In this document: in pieces, positions 1 to 10,553 of the stretch
Numbering within the stretch: position 1 is the first letter of the stretch
Layout: each line of letters begins with the position of its first letter
Assembly: GCA_900312665.1 (NCBI GenBank)
Contig: ONZQ02000012.1
Coordinates: forward strand, 787,062 to 851,061
Source: Cephalotrichum gorgonifer
Lineage: Eukaryota; Ascomycota; Sordariomycetes; Microascales; Microascaceae
DNA length: 64,000 nt
Reading direction: 5' to 3'
Notes under the pieces: model-generated
What the model saw: the letters and a program-made list of their open reading frames with translations, nothing else
Database searches by the model: none
What the model was told of the DNA's origin: nothing
Translations under genes and position numbers: made by a program

Positions 1-176
1 TGTATAAACAATCGGCTTTATAAATACAGCGAGAGAGAAAAAGAAATGCCCTCGCACATCAACCGCTCCAAACTATGCTAAGACCCTCTAAACGCCATGC
101 CTCAAAATACATAACCGCGAACCATACGCAAGAAGCAACCCTAGAGTCAGCATGGCGAAGACCGTAAGATACATCT

Positions 177-1805
177 CTACAAGTCCTCCGCGATAAAGTA
201 CTCCTGGCTCCCTTCCTCCTCTCCCTCATCCCCTCCATCCCCACCCTTTTCCCCGTCCCTCTCTCTCGAAAGCGTGCCCAAGTTCTCCCCCGGCTCAACA
301 TCCACAATCCCCCTAAGCTCCCTGTCCTCTCCCGGCACTTCGACAACCTCCAACCTCCATCCCCTATCCCCCGCCAACCCCCTCAGCTCCGTCACCATGT
401 CCTCGACAAAGCTAGGATCCATATCTCGATCGTTGAGCTCCTCCTCCGAGAGCCTTGTAATCTCGCCCCCTTCCTCCTTACTCTTCCCGCTCGCGACGAT
501 CTCCACCAGCGGCTGCGCGTCCGCGGATACCTTCCCCCCTCCACGCGCATTCGGCATGTAGCTCCTCGGCGCCTCAAGCGTAAATGTCGTATCATCGACG
601 CCCGCGCCCGCGAGTATGTTATGCCCACCGACGATGACGCCCCCTACGACAGGTGGGTGCACGAGGCTGGTCGACCCCAGAACCTGCCCTTTCGGCGGCC
701 GACCCCCGCCAAGCGTCTTCGCGCGCGGGAGGCTGCTCTCCCCCGCGCCTACGTCGCCAGGCGGGAGGATGGGACGGCAGGTAATGGGGTTGCTCGTGGT
801 CTCCCGCGGTGGGAGGAACGCCGGGAGGTCGCAGAGCCGCGGGGTGTTGATGACCATTAGGTACGCGCACGTCGTGACCTCCTTAATCAAGGCTATGGCA
901 TCCGCGGCGGCGCCGGGCGCGCAGTGGTACTGCACCTCTATCGTGCGCTCGCGACCAGTGAGGTCGCATATCGTCCCGCCTGCGAGCCGCTGCACGAGGT
1001 ACCGCTGATCACCCTGGATCTGCAGCTCGGTGTTCGGCGGCACCACGGAGGAGGACGACTCCCCGTCCTTCCCGCCGTCTCTGGCAGGGGTGCTGGGAGC
1101 CCGCCCGAGCATAAAGGCTAGCGTTTCGGGGTCCTGAACGGGGGCCATTCCGGCAGGGACCTGCGGGAGGGCGTGGTACTGGACGATGTTCTTGCCGTAG
1201 CAGAAGCGGTAGCTCCACCACCCAGGCATGAAGTAGAGGCATTTGCTTCCCATGGGCGCCAGGAGCTCCCAGCCCCTCTCGGACGCTCTCTCGAGCTCCT
1301 TAGCCTCCTTGGCCCTGGCGAGCTCCGCCGCCGTCTGGTTCTCTGGGCGTGGCTCGTCGAACTGCGGTATCGAGCAGAGGTACTTGTTGGGTGGCATGTT
1401 CATAATCTCGTAGCTGAAGCTCGGAGCTTCCCCGCCCGTGGCTGCGTCCTCACTTGCGGATTCAGCCTCCTGGTTCGCGGCGCGGTAGTGTGTCGCTAGG
1501 TCCGACTCAGCGGAGAAGTCGGCGCTGTAGGTGGAATAGGCGGCGCCATTGCCGTGCTCGAGGAGCGATTGAGCTTCCTGTTCTGAGACGAAGCTGTCGG
1601 AGAAGATGACTTCAAACTGTGGTGCCGTTGGTGTTAATCATATGTGCAGCTAGAGGTGTGAAAAAAACTCCTCGGGGGAGGGTGGGTTAGAGGTGGGTGT
1701 ACGAACCTGGGGATGTGCGAATGGATCGTCGTGGATGCTGAAGGCCGGCTGGCGCGCTAGACATAGCCGGCCAAGCACTAGTAGAGAAAGGTTGAGACGG
1801 CGCAT
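177..1805 (-). CDS. YOS9: YOS9/OS-9-like ER lectin of ERAD
   Basis: Two exons: 1805-1707 and 1616-177 (intron 1706-1617, donor GTTCGT, acceptor CACAG), giving 512 aa. The first exon encodes a start plus hydrophobic signal peptide (MRRLNLSLLVLGRLCLA), as expected for an ER-lumen protein. The centre, about residues 148-315, is an MRH (mannose-6-phosphate receptor homology) domain. Visible hallmarks are the tandem Trp in PGWWSYRFCYGKN and a later GRERTIEVQYHC, which carries the Arg, Glu and Tyr expected for sugar contact, with paired cysteines. In yeast and human, Yos9/OS-9 reads trimmed N-glycans on misfolded glycoproteins and hands them to the HRD1 ubiquitin ligase. The C-terminal third is low-complexity, acidic and Gly-rich. 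The protein ends in AEDL rather than a canonical HDEL. The start at 1805 is chosen because it begins the signal peptide; an in-frame upstream Met at 1817 or 1856 would bury it. Confidence 0.9.
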
Positions 1806-4800
1806 GGTGCCGTACATGCTATGGCTGTATTTACATGAATGGGAAAATATAATCAAATGGGGCGATTTGGACTTGCCCTTGGGGCGCGTTGTTGGAGAGG
1901 CATCCTGCTACGTCACCCAGATCAGCTCGGATAGCTTGGGGAAAGTGGCATCTTCGCTGGCCCGACGATTTACCGGACGCGGGGCTACGCGTCAAGCATT
2001 CCACAAGTAATAGAGCTAACGCACAACTGTAGTCAGCTGACCGCTCCTGGCCGTGGTTTTACAGGTAACTTGTATCATGGGGTGGTCACCAGATCGAAGC
2101 CATCGCATCCTCACCGAATCAACTACTGGCGGCACTTATCTTCTGGGTCTCGCCGATCAAATCTATATTGATGCCCGATCGGTACATGAAATAAGGAACC
2201 CGTGAACCTTGTCTCGCAAGACTGCGACCCATTTCAAGATTCTCGGAAGTCGAGAAGCCAGAGCCCACATCCTTCCGATCCGATCTGGAAAAAAAGACAG
2301 AGGCGGACCAGTTGCCCCGGTCACACAGAATCAGGCAAACGAGGGATCAGGATCTGTTTTGCTTTTCCGCTCGTTCCGCGCTGGTCCAATGGATGGCATG
2401 GCCGGAGTTTTCATCACAACCGGGGTTCTACAGCATAATGTGGGGTGACGTGAGCTGCACTAGAAGATGCACATTTGGGCAACCAGAGGCATGCCTACGG
2501 ACCTTTCGATTGGCTTGCAGATCTGCGGTGTTGAGCATCGAAGCTTGTGGGATGTGTATGATGGGGGATATTCGGCGGGGGGGTTGGGTGGGTGTTTGCC
2601 CAATGAATGACCCGCAGTCGAGGTGATTGATTGACCGAGAAAATGGCTTACGGTAAGGTATTACACCCCTCCCCACCAAGAATCGAGGTGGTATTTGCTG
2701 GCGCGGCCCAACCGGGCAGAAGCGAAGATGTTACAGTGACAGACTCTGGGATATTGAGACGGGACGACAGAGTGTGGAGGGATGCCAATATCCTTGTGGA
2801 TAGGTTCCCTAGGTTGTCAAATGGCGCAAGGCGCTCTCCAAGGCATCATTCCTCGCCAGGGGTCCCAGGTCACGCCCGGCAACTGGAATCCGAGAGGTTT
2901 GGCCGTGGGCTCGCTCACAAGGCTCGATGGGCTGTGCCTAGCGTGCAGATATGGAGTTTCGGGGAGCAGGGAATTGACTGGTGCATGTGGGAGACTAATT
3001 ACTGCTTGCCATATTGATTATTTAGCAGCCGACAGGCAAGATACGACTGGGCCATTCGGTGAGTGAAGCAGTATAACTCAAGAATGACGGCTCCATAGTA
3101 CCGCGCACGCTTATCTCGGTCTTCGAAATGGGATACCGCGATCTGGCTGTGCTATAATATTGATATGACGCTGGGAGGGATGGCGCGCTACTCTAACTGG
3201 GGAATAGTGGGTAAGACGGAGCAACCCAGCGCCAAGAGGCAGTGAGCCCAGCAGCGTCGTGTGGTCCCAGCAAGTGCCACAGGTATCCCCCATCTTATGC
3301 GAATACTTGTGCTGCTGTGTGCATACCTTGTACACCAGTACATCCCAAGGGACTGCTCGCCTCACCCTTTCTCGACTTATCCTGACCAATCAATTCTGAC
3401 CCACCGGTCTGCCAACGCAGAAAGTAGGGCGAGCAGCGCAGCCCGTTGGGCGTTGTTGATCGGGGAGGGACGAGTCACTGCGCGCATTACTTGTACAGAT
3501 TTACAGTGCAGGTGTGTTCCAGGATGGAGCACTGAGAGCATTTCGGATGCCCCAGGCGCCGGAATCGCGATTTGGCGAGACCTGCGCCGTGGACTTACCT
3601 GGATGAAGTTGTTGCTACTGGGGTGGAGAGGTGTGTGCGCCTGCTTTCAGCACTCCGTGTTAATTAATTCTGCCCAGGGGATATTGCTCGTCGCATCCCC
3701 AATGTCCGCTCACGAAGATCACCCTAAGAGCCTCAGAAGGCTCTTACCACCGGAGGGAAGGTATCGGGCATCGGAGGCGCCTATCTACTGTGCACAACTG
3801 TGCAGCAAGGGTATGGTTTGACAAGCGTACGGAAAAAGGGTTCGTAAAGGACAGAGTAAAGAATGGGCTACGGGAGCCGACGCATCGCGAAGCTGAAGCA
3901 TTGAGGGCCAGAGAAGGGAAAAGGGGGGGGGGTTTCTTGCCTCCGAGTCCGGCCCTGAGCTCGTGGGCCGTGAAAGGGGGAGGGAGCGACTTTCCGCGGG
4001 AGTTCGTGGAAACCCAAAAGAAGCAAGTCGGCATGAGCAAACAACAAGCATCATCCCACCCAGTCGGATCACAGACAATTCACCAACTCGGCGTCACGAG
4101 GGGGGACCGACACCGGGCGAATCAGCGCCCACCTGGCCGTGGCGCAGAGGTGGTCGTCATCAACCCAGCGGGCACCCGGAAAGTCTCCTGCAGCATGTCT
4201 TTGCACATCTGCCCGTCCATCCGCCCTCCATCTCGTCGTCTTGGGCTTGGCTGGCAAGAAGTAGTGGCCACACCACTCGACGCCCAGGAGACGGGCGATG
4301 CCGGTATTATTCAGTGCCCGAACTCTGGTTCGTCCCACACTTTATTCCAGGGCCCCACTTCGGCCGACTATCCCTTGAAGTCCTAGACACCTCCCTCCAA
4401 CCCGAGTGCATGCCACATCCGAGAATCCTGCATCTCATGATGCAACCATTCAACCTACCTCTGAGCCAGGCCCTTGCGTTTGTGGTCCAAAAGGATCCCC
4501 TGGTGTTAGTTCCAGCCGAGCTTGTACGAGGGCTCTTACGTCGTATCTTTCACTCCTACCCCCTTCCGTCGTGTTTCTGGCGCCCCAGAAGCCTTCTGCG
4601 CAACCTCGGATGGCGGGCTTGCCTCCTGGTGAACTTGCGCAACTCGGCCAATTTGCTCCCCTGCCTGTGTATCCGTCTCCTGACGAGTTTCTGGACAACC
4701 TTAGGCTCAGTCCTTTCCCCTGTGATCCGTAATACGTACGGAGCACTCCGTATAAGGAAACGAGTATCAGACGCCGCTCCTCCCCCGGTGGCCAGAGTGG

Positions 4801-5669
4801 AGACCGATGTCACATCCCCTGCCCATCCCCGGGTCCCCTTGATCGCCGAGGATCCACCCATTTTGCAGGGATCAACGCCATGGCCACGGGGGCTGCTGGC
4901 ATCAAACGCGACCATTCCCGAAACGGAGTATTAGCTTTAGCTATGAGGTATAATACTGGTGCTCGTATGCATCCGCGGCAATCGAGGACTGCATCCCGAG
5001 AAAGTACCAGTGTACATCCTTGTTTGCGTACCTCGAGTCGAGGGATATACACCCCACCTCCAGCACCAGGCTCTCGTCAATCACCAGTACCACCGTTCAA
5101 GCAAGCCATCCCAGCTGCATGGGGGTGCTAGCCACATCGCGACGCCTCACTTTGACTGGTCAACCTACTCCGTCGTTCCCGATTGTCTCGTCTCCCTCAC
5201 CAAGTATTAATCCGGTGACCCTGTCCTCTCCTTTCCACCCTGCCTTCTCCTGTTGTCCCCCCTTCTCGATTTTGACCTATAACCGGGACCTTGAAATCGT
5301 ACCTTACAAATACCAATCAACAGCTATTACCCCCTTTCTCTTTCGTTGTGAAGAGAGAGGTGATCTGCCTGCTTAAGTTTCCATTTCCACCCTCAACTCT
5401 CGACGGCAAGCGGCCTGATCAGAGCCCAAACCTCCCCTTTGCCCAAGTTGGGCCTGTCATTTTCGCACTTTCAGATTTCGCCTCATCTTCGAGGCACAAC
5501 GGGACTCGGGATTTCTCGGGCTTCGCCAGACCTCGCTTGACCGAGAACGCATTGCTTCACGCCGCCTAGCTGCCTAGCCGACCACATAACCCAACGTGCA
5601 ACTCTCTGCAGCCCAACGCGATCGCCTATAGCCCTTATAACTCCCCAACAAGGGCCGAGAACAACCAAG
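1806..5669. other. long spacer; promoter/leader region of two divergent genes
   Basis: I see no convincing gene in these 3.9 kb. Open frames here (for example 3790-4386, 3963-4934) show no recognisable motifs and no codon bias like the real genes nearby. A G9-type run lies near 3925. TACGGAG-CA-CTCCGTA, a near-perfect inverted repeat, lies at 4737-4752. The last ~450 bp (5200-5669) are CT-rich, typical of a fungal promoter and 5' leader for the downstream zinc-finger gene. Confidence 0.5.
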
Positions 5670-7890
5670 ATGGCATTTACAAACCAACATGCACAACTCG
5701 AACGCGAGCTTGAAGATATACAAATGAAGCAACAGGAGTTTAATGAACGAGAACGTCGTGTCCGCGAGGAACTTGAAAGGGTCAACGCGTCCTCATCACC
5801 CATCGCCATCAATACCAACGCCCGCTTATCGCACCAAAACGGCGGCGATATGTCCTTCTCAGCCGGTGGCAGCTACCAGCTCGCTGGTGGAGACGGATGG
5901 CGGTATCAGTCCGGCTCTGCCCCGACTAACCGGGCCACCTTGGCTATGACGCCGCGTAGTCAGTCCAATGTCGGAGTACGCATGAGTGCCCTTTCCGTGA
6001 GGCCAGACACGAACATGGTTGTATGTTACGCTCCTTTTCCCCCTCCCCAACGCGAGTCCTGGATTCTTAGTTTAGATGGGCTTTGTAACGCAGAAGTTAA
6101 CTATCCCTCAGCGATCACGCTCAAGCATCTCTGCACTTTCTCACCCCATGAGCCGAAGCGTCTCTCAGACCTCCGACCTGTCGAGGGCTCCGCTCAACCC
6201 CAACAACGCATCCTTGTTCCCTGGTGCCAACACCGGCATGATGGACCGCCTTCGCGAGCACGAGTCCGCCAGCTCACAGCTGCACGGGGGCCGCGCTCGC
6301 CACTGGGCAGGCCGCCTTGCAGAGGTGCACGAGGACCCGCTCCCCGACATCGGTCAGAACCCGATGGACTACATCATGTCCAACGAGGATGACAGCAGCT
6401 CCTACGGGTCCACGTCGTTCTCAGGGGCTACGTACTACACCCCTAACCACAGCACCGGCGACTATTTGCAGTACCCTACCGTCCTGACCTCTATCACTTC
6501 CTCGACCCCCTCCCTGGTGTCGAATGTTGACTCCGCCGCCGCGCCCGAGGCGGTGCCGCTCACGAGAGACAACAGCTTCGTTGGTGACTCCTTCGCGGAC
6601 ACATTCGAGATCGCCAGGCTGGACTCGACCGACCTATCCATCACCAGGAGCGCGAGCCAGGATCCCTTCGGCCGAGACTTCTCCCACCAGCAGTTTAACG
6701 CCGGTGCGAAGCACCCCATCGCCGCCGCCGGCAACTCGTACCTCTTCGGTGTCGGCGCCAACCTCGCGGGTCCACCGACTGCCCAGAACTACCCCGACCC
6801 GGACGATGCCGCGTCGGCTGATATGCGTCGTTCCATCTCGAACACTAGCATCAGGTCCACGGGCTCGAACCAGGAACGTCGCGCTAAGGAGGCGCGAGAA
6901 CGGCAAGTCCAGAACGGCTTGCGCAACACCATCGCGCCAAAGCCCACCGCCTCCTCCTCGCTGGATAAGAAGCACGCCGCCGCGCCCGCCGCAACACCGG
7001 CTTCGCACCACGCTGTCAAGAAGGAAGGTAGTGGTCGTACGGCCGTGGCGCCGAGCACCGGCAAGGGGCAGTACCAGCGGCCCAAGCACCCCAAGGTCTA
7101 CTGCGATCGGTGTCCCGGATCGGACGGCTTTCGAGGGGAACACGAGCTCCGGCGGCACGTAAATTCGAAGCACTCGGCCACGGTGGTCAAGTACGTCTGC
7201 TGCGACCCGGCAGAGTCCGGTGTGAAGGCAGGCGTGGCAGCCGTGAACCCTCTCTCCAAATGCAAATCCTGCGTCGCGAACAAGCAGTATGGTGCGTACT
7301 ACAACGCCGCTGCGCACCTCCGAAGGGCCCACTTCCGCAAGCGGGCCTCGAGGGGGCGGGCTGCGGGCAAGGCCGGCGAGGAGACCGAGCGAAGGGCGGG
7401 GAAGGGAGGCGGGGATTGGCCCCCCATGGAGGAGCTGAAGCACTGGATGCGCAAGGTCCATGTGCGAGGCAATGTCATTGTCGGCGTGGAGACTGAGGAC
7501 GGCAGCGGGACCTTCGCCCCCCAGGACATCGACCTGGCGACGTACGGCAACGGGGGTGGCTTGGATTACTCCGGCCTTGACGCTAGCCCGGGGAATTACC
7601 CCCCCATGCTGCCGGAGCTGGCAGTCGACGTGTCCGGGGATGGTTCATCTACTGAGGGCGGGCTGATGGCTCCGCCTTCGGCTGGTGGGCTCTCCCCATT
7701 CTCATCGTTCTCCCCGTTCTCGCCGTCTGTTCCGTCCATGTCGCCTCTGGAGCAAGAGCTCGGCTTCCAGGACGAGGAGTCGTTCGGCGCCCTGTCTTCC
7801 GGCGGGAGCCACTCGATGTCGCCGGCTGGTGCAGGGTACATGGAGTTCCAGCCCATGGACGAGTACAACATGGGGCTGAGCGGGGTCTGA
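5670..7890 (+). CDS. C2H2-like zinc-finger protein, putative transcription factor
   Basis: Exon 1 is 5670-6020 (117 codons). Donor GTATGT at 6021 joins 6094-7890 through acceptor CGCAG (715 aa); an in-frame alternative acceptor CCTCAG would start exon 2 at 6112. The N-terminus (about residues 8-38) is a charged, probably coiled-coil segment. The middle is Ser/Pro/Ala-rich. Two zinc-finger-like units follow: VYCDRC...HELRRHVNSKH (about residues 450-478) and CKSC...AAHLRRAH (about 506-530). A basic Arg/Lys-rich tail and a WPPMEELKHWMRKVHV segment come next. The C-terminus is Ser/Pro-rich with repeated FSPFSP-type motifs, a possible activation region. The fingers suggest DNA binding in the nucleus; the target is unknown. 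The layout resembles a conserved family of fungal proteins with paired atypical C2H2 fingers, but I cannot assign a named member. Confidence 0.82.
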
Positions 7891-8613
7891 GTACCCTCTA
7901 CGGGCGATCCCCTTCCCCTCCCCCTCCCGCTTGTTACTCTATCGCCCTCCCTCCCCTCCCGATATCGTCCGAGGTCGATATACTGGACTGATTGTGGTTT
8001 GGATGGAAGATGATTGTGTTCTCCCCTGGTGTACTACCTCTTACCCCTCGCCTGACCCTTGTTTTTACGCCCTCGACAAAGCCCCCTTGCTCTTTACTTT
8101 CTTTCTCCTTTCTTTTCTTTTGCACTTCCTTCTATTTTTCCTTATTTCGGATACATCTGTATCCCAGATGTGTTACTTGTCTTCACGATGTTTGGCCGCC
8201 GTTTATCACATGTCTTTTTCGGTTTCACCGCGAGTCCTTCAGTCACCGTCACCCATCTCATTCCTTTGGGGTTTCGGAGTGCCTTCGTCTCCTAGCCTTT
8301 TCACCCTCATCTGTTGACCCATCTCATTATGCTTGCCTCTCCTTCAGATTTTGTCAAGATCCAGTTATGGGCTTCAGCTCGCTGTGGTCGTTTCATCTGA
8401 GGGCGGCAGGGGATACGTTTTCTATGCACATCATCACATTAGTACACCAGGGAGACACACACACGCCAGCACCAAACCAGCCGACGGCCGCGAACCACGC
8501 ACCAAGCCGCAAACTACGCAACAAGAGCGCTACCAGCGCCAAACCCAGAGAGGCAAGCTCAACCCTGGCCCCGTGCCCCACGCGAGTTCTGCTCTCAACA
8601 CTCTACGGAGTGG

Positions 8614-8642
8614 CACGGAAGACAACGATGCCGTCTTCCGTG
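8614..8642. repeat. perfect 10-bp inverted repeat (hairpin)
   Basis: CACGGAAGAC at 8614-8623 and its exact reverse complement GTCTTCCGTG at 8633-8642 are separated by 9 nt. The arm contains ACGGAAG, which also begins each unit of the tandem repeat 170 bp downstream. It could be a transposon relic or a structured RNA element; nothing in the sequence decides this. Confidence 0.7.
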
Positions 8643-8811
8643 ATTAACGTTTACCGCCATATTCAACTGCTTCTACCCCAGAAATCCCAATCCCAGTCAC
8701 GGGTGAGGGACCAACGACCCCTGGGGCGGGAAAAGGGGCGGTTATCCCGAGGAGGACCTCCGACTCGGGCATACGTACGAAATATCCTTCAACAATGGAA
8801 GAGGGTTCTTT

Positions 8812-8930
8812 ACGGAAGTTTGGACCCAACCATACGTTTCTCAATGGGGTCTCGACGGAAGTCCAGGCCCAACCATACGTTTTTCTAGGGCCCCCCTACG
8901 GAAGTTGGGGACACACGAAACCATACGTTA
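8812..8930. repeat. three imperfect tandem units, 43-bp period
   Basis: ACGGAAGT occurs at 8812, 8855 and 8898, exactly 43 bp apart. Each is followed by an (A/C)CCATACGTT-type block: 19 bp after the unit start in units 1 and 2, and 24 bp after in unit 3, which carries a 5-bp insertion. The units are diverged outside these two blocks. The array is in a non-coding spacer. Confidence 0.75.
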
Positions 8931-10553
8931 CATCCACAAACCCAGACGTTTCTGCTTCACTCCTTCGTAAGAGGAAGCTTCGGGCTCCGCGAGGAGTCTT
9001 TCGAATCGGGTTGTCAGATATCAACCCATATACTTTCTTACGTTTCTTCTCTTCTCTCCCCTTCAGCATGGACTGAGGAGGACATCAAGATTTCTTAATG
9101 AATTTGGCATTGAGCGCGGAGTTTTTTTTTTTTCATGTACAAAACGGAACACTGGCCCGGAGCCGGCATGACTGACGGATTACGGATTTGCATCACTACG
9201 GAGTCTGTGTCTTTCTACCTAGACCAGGACTTGGGCATATCATGAATGGGATAACGAGGAGTTTTTGATTTTTGGGTACAGGGTGCCCTGGGGAGACAGG
9301 CAAAACAGAGCCTTTCAGAACATGAGGGTACAACAATGGCGTTTTGGATATTTCACTCTGGATTTGGCATGTAGCATTACGAGAGAGGGACTGGAGAGGC
9401 AGATTACGAGGAGGAGGAAGTGACCCCGGCCCAACAGGAACGGAGGTAGTCTGGTGGTGAATTGAAGATCTTTGTGTGTGAGTTGGCAAAATGCTAACTT
9501 CATGCTGCAACCAAACCAAAAATCCCTAGATTCTACTCTTATGCATCTTTTTGTGTTCTAAAGCTCTACTCCATTCAGAGAACAGAGGTAAGCATTCGTG
9601 AACCACCAGCAGCAATAGCCGCATGTCCCTCGAAGTGGAGTAAATGAAGAAAGTCACGTGCACTCACCAGCAAGTGAAAGATCGTGTGTGAATGACTGTA
9701 TTTGATTACCTAAGCCTCCACTTTAACCGAATTCTAGAGAAGGTTGATCAGGTTCTTTCTCTAGATTCAAATCACCGAACCTCCCCTTGCCCATCCACCT
9801 TTCTGTTCTTAATCCATTAGTCCTCACCATCTGGGCACATCCCCTCCAGATCAGAAACAACTTCGACGCGATCTTGACATCCTTCACCTACTCTCCGACT
9901 AAGGTGATAGAAGCGCGGGAGTCGATCTCTCTCTTTTTCTTTGTGCGCGTCGCAACGCGAAGCTTGACTCGCGAAATTTCAGGTATCCTTTGACGCTGCC
10001 GCCGACCTTTGACGTTGCCTACGCCTACGCCCGACCTCTACCATATCGCGGCCGCTTTAAAATCATCCGAGAGAGTCGAGAAGACTCTTCGTGACGCTCA
10101 TTTGTTTCTTGCGCCCCAAGGAAGTACCATCGAACCGTCTAATCCGCGTTTTGAGGCATTCCAGTCCAGAACGGCAAAACTCGTGTCTTGTTTTTGACCA
10201 AACGGGCACAGACTGGGACAAAAGATCATTGAGGGATCTGGGCATGCTTGATTTAGAACAAATCACTGCTTGATAACCTTTTTTTGACTTGTCAATTCAA
10301 TCTTACCAGAGCTGTCTCGTCTCAACTTGATACCACCTTCTCTTCGCATGCGCTCTTGAAAACAATAATCATCTGAGGCGCCCATTCTTCTGGAAACCAG
10401 AGTGGAAAACCCCCCGTTGGTGACACACACATCTCGTCAGGCCTGCTTTTTAGATCCAGAGAATCACTTTCGCCTTGAGTCTTAGTCCCCAGTGTTTAAT
10501 TTTGTCGCTGTTATCACTTCTCTCCTCGGGACCTCACAGCCTTGACTGCAGCC

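Larger units (their letters stand above)
7891..10553. other. spacer with tandem repeats and 5' leader of KH gene
   Basis: No supported gene. The first ~400 bp are C/T-rich and probably contain the 3' UTR of the zinc-finger gene. A 298-codon open frame from 7992 is low-complexity Phe/Ser/Leu-rich and looks non-coding. A 10-bp-stem hairpin (8614-8642) and a 43-bp tandem repeat (8812-8930) lie in the middle. T-rich and CT-rich sequence from about 10260 to 10553 looks like the promoter/leader of the KH-domain gene. Confidence 0.45.

Noticed and set aside
3963..4934. 323-codon plus-strand open frame in the long spacer
   Set aside because: No domain, atypical codon use, and overlapping open frames of similar length on both strands, as expected by chance in GC-rich DNA.
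7992..8888. 298-codon plus-strand open frame
   Set aside because: Low-complexity Phe/Ser/Leu/Pro composition, located in the 3' flank of the zinc-finger gene and running through the 43-bp repeat; no recognisable motif.
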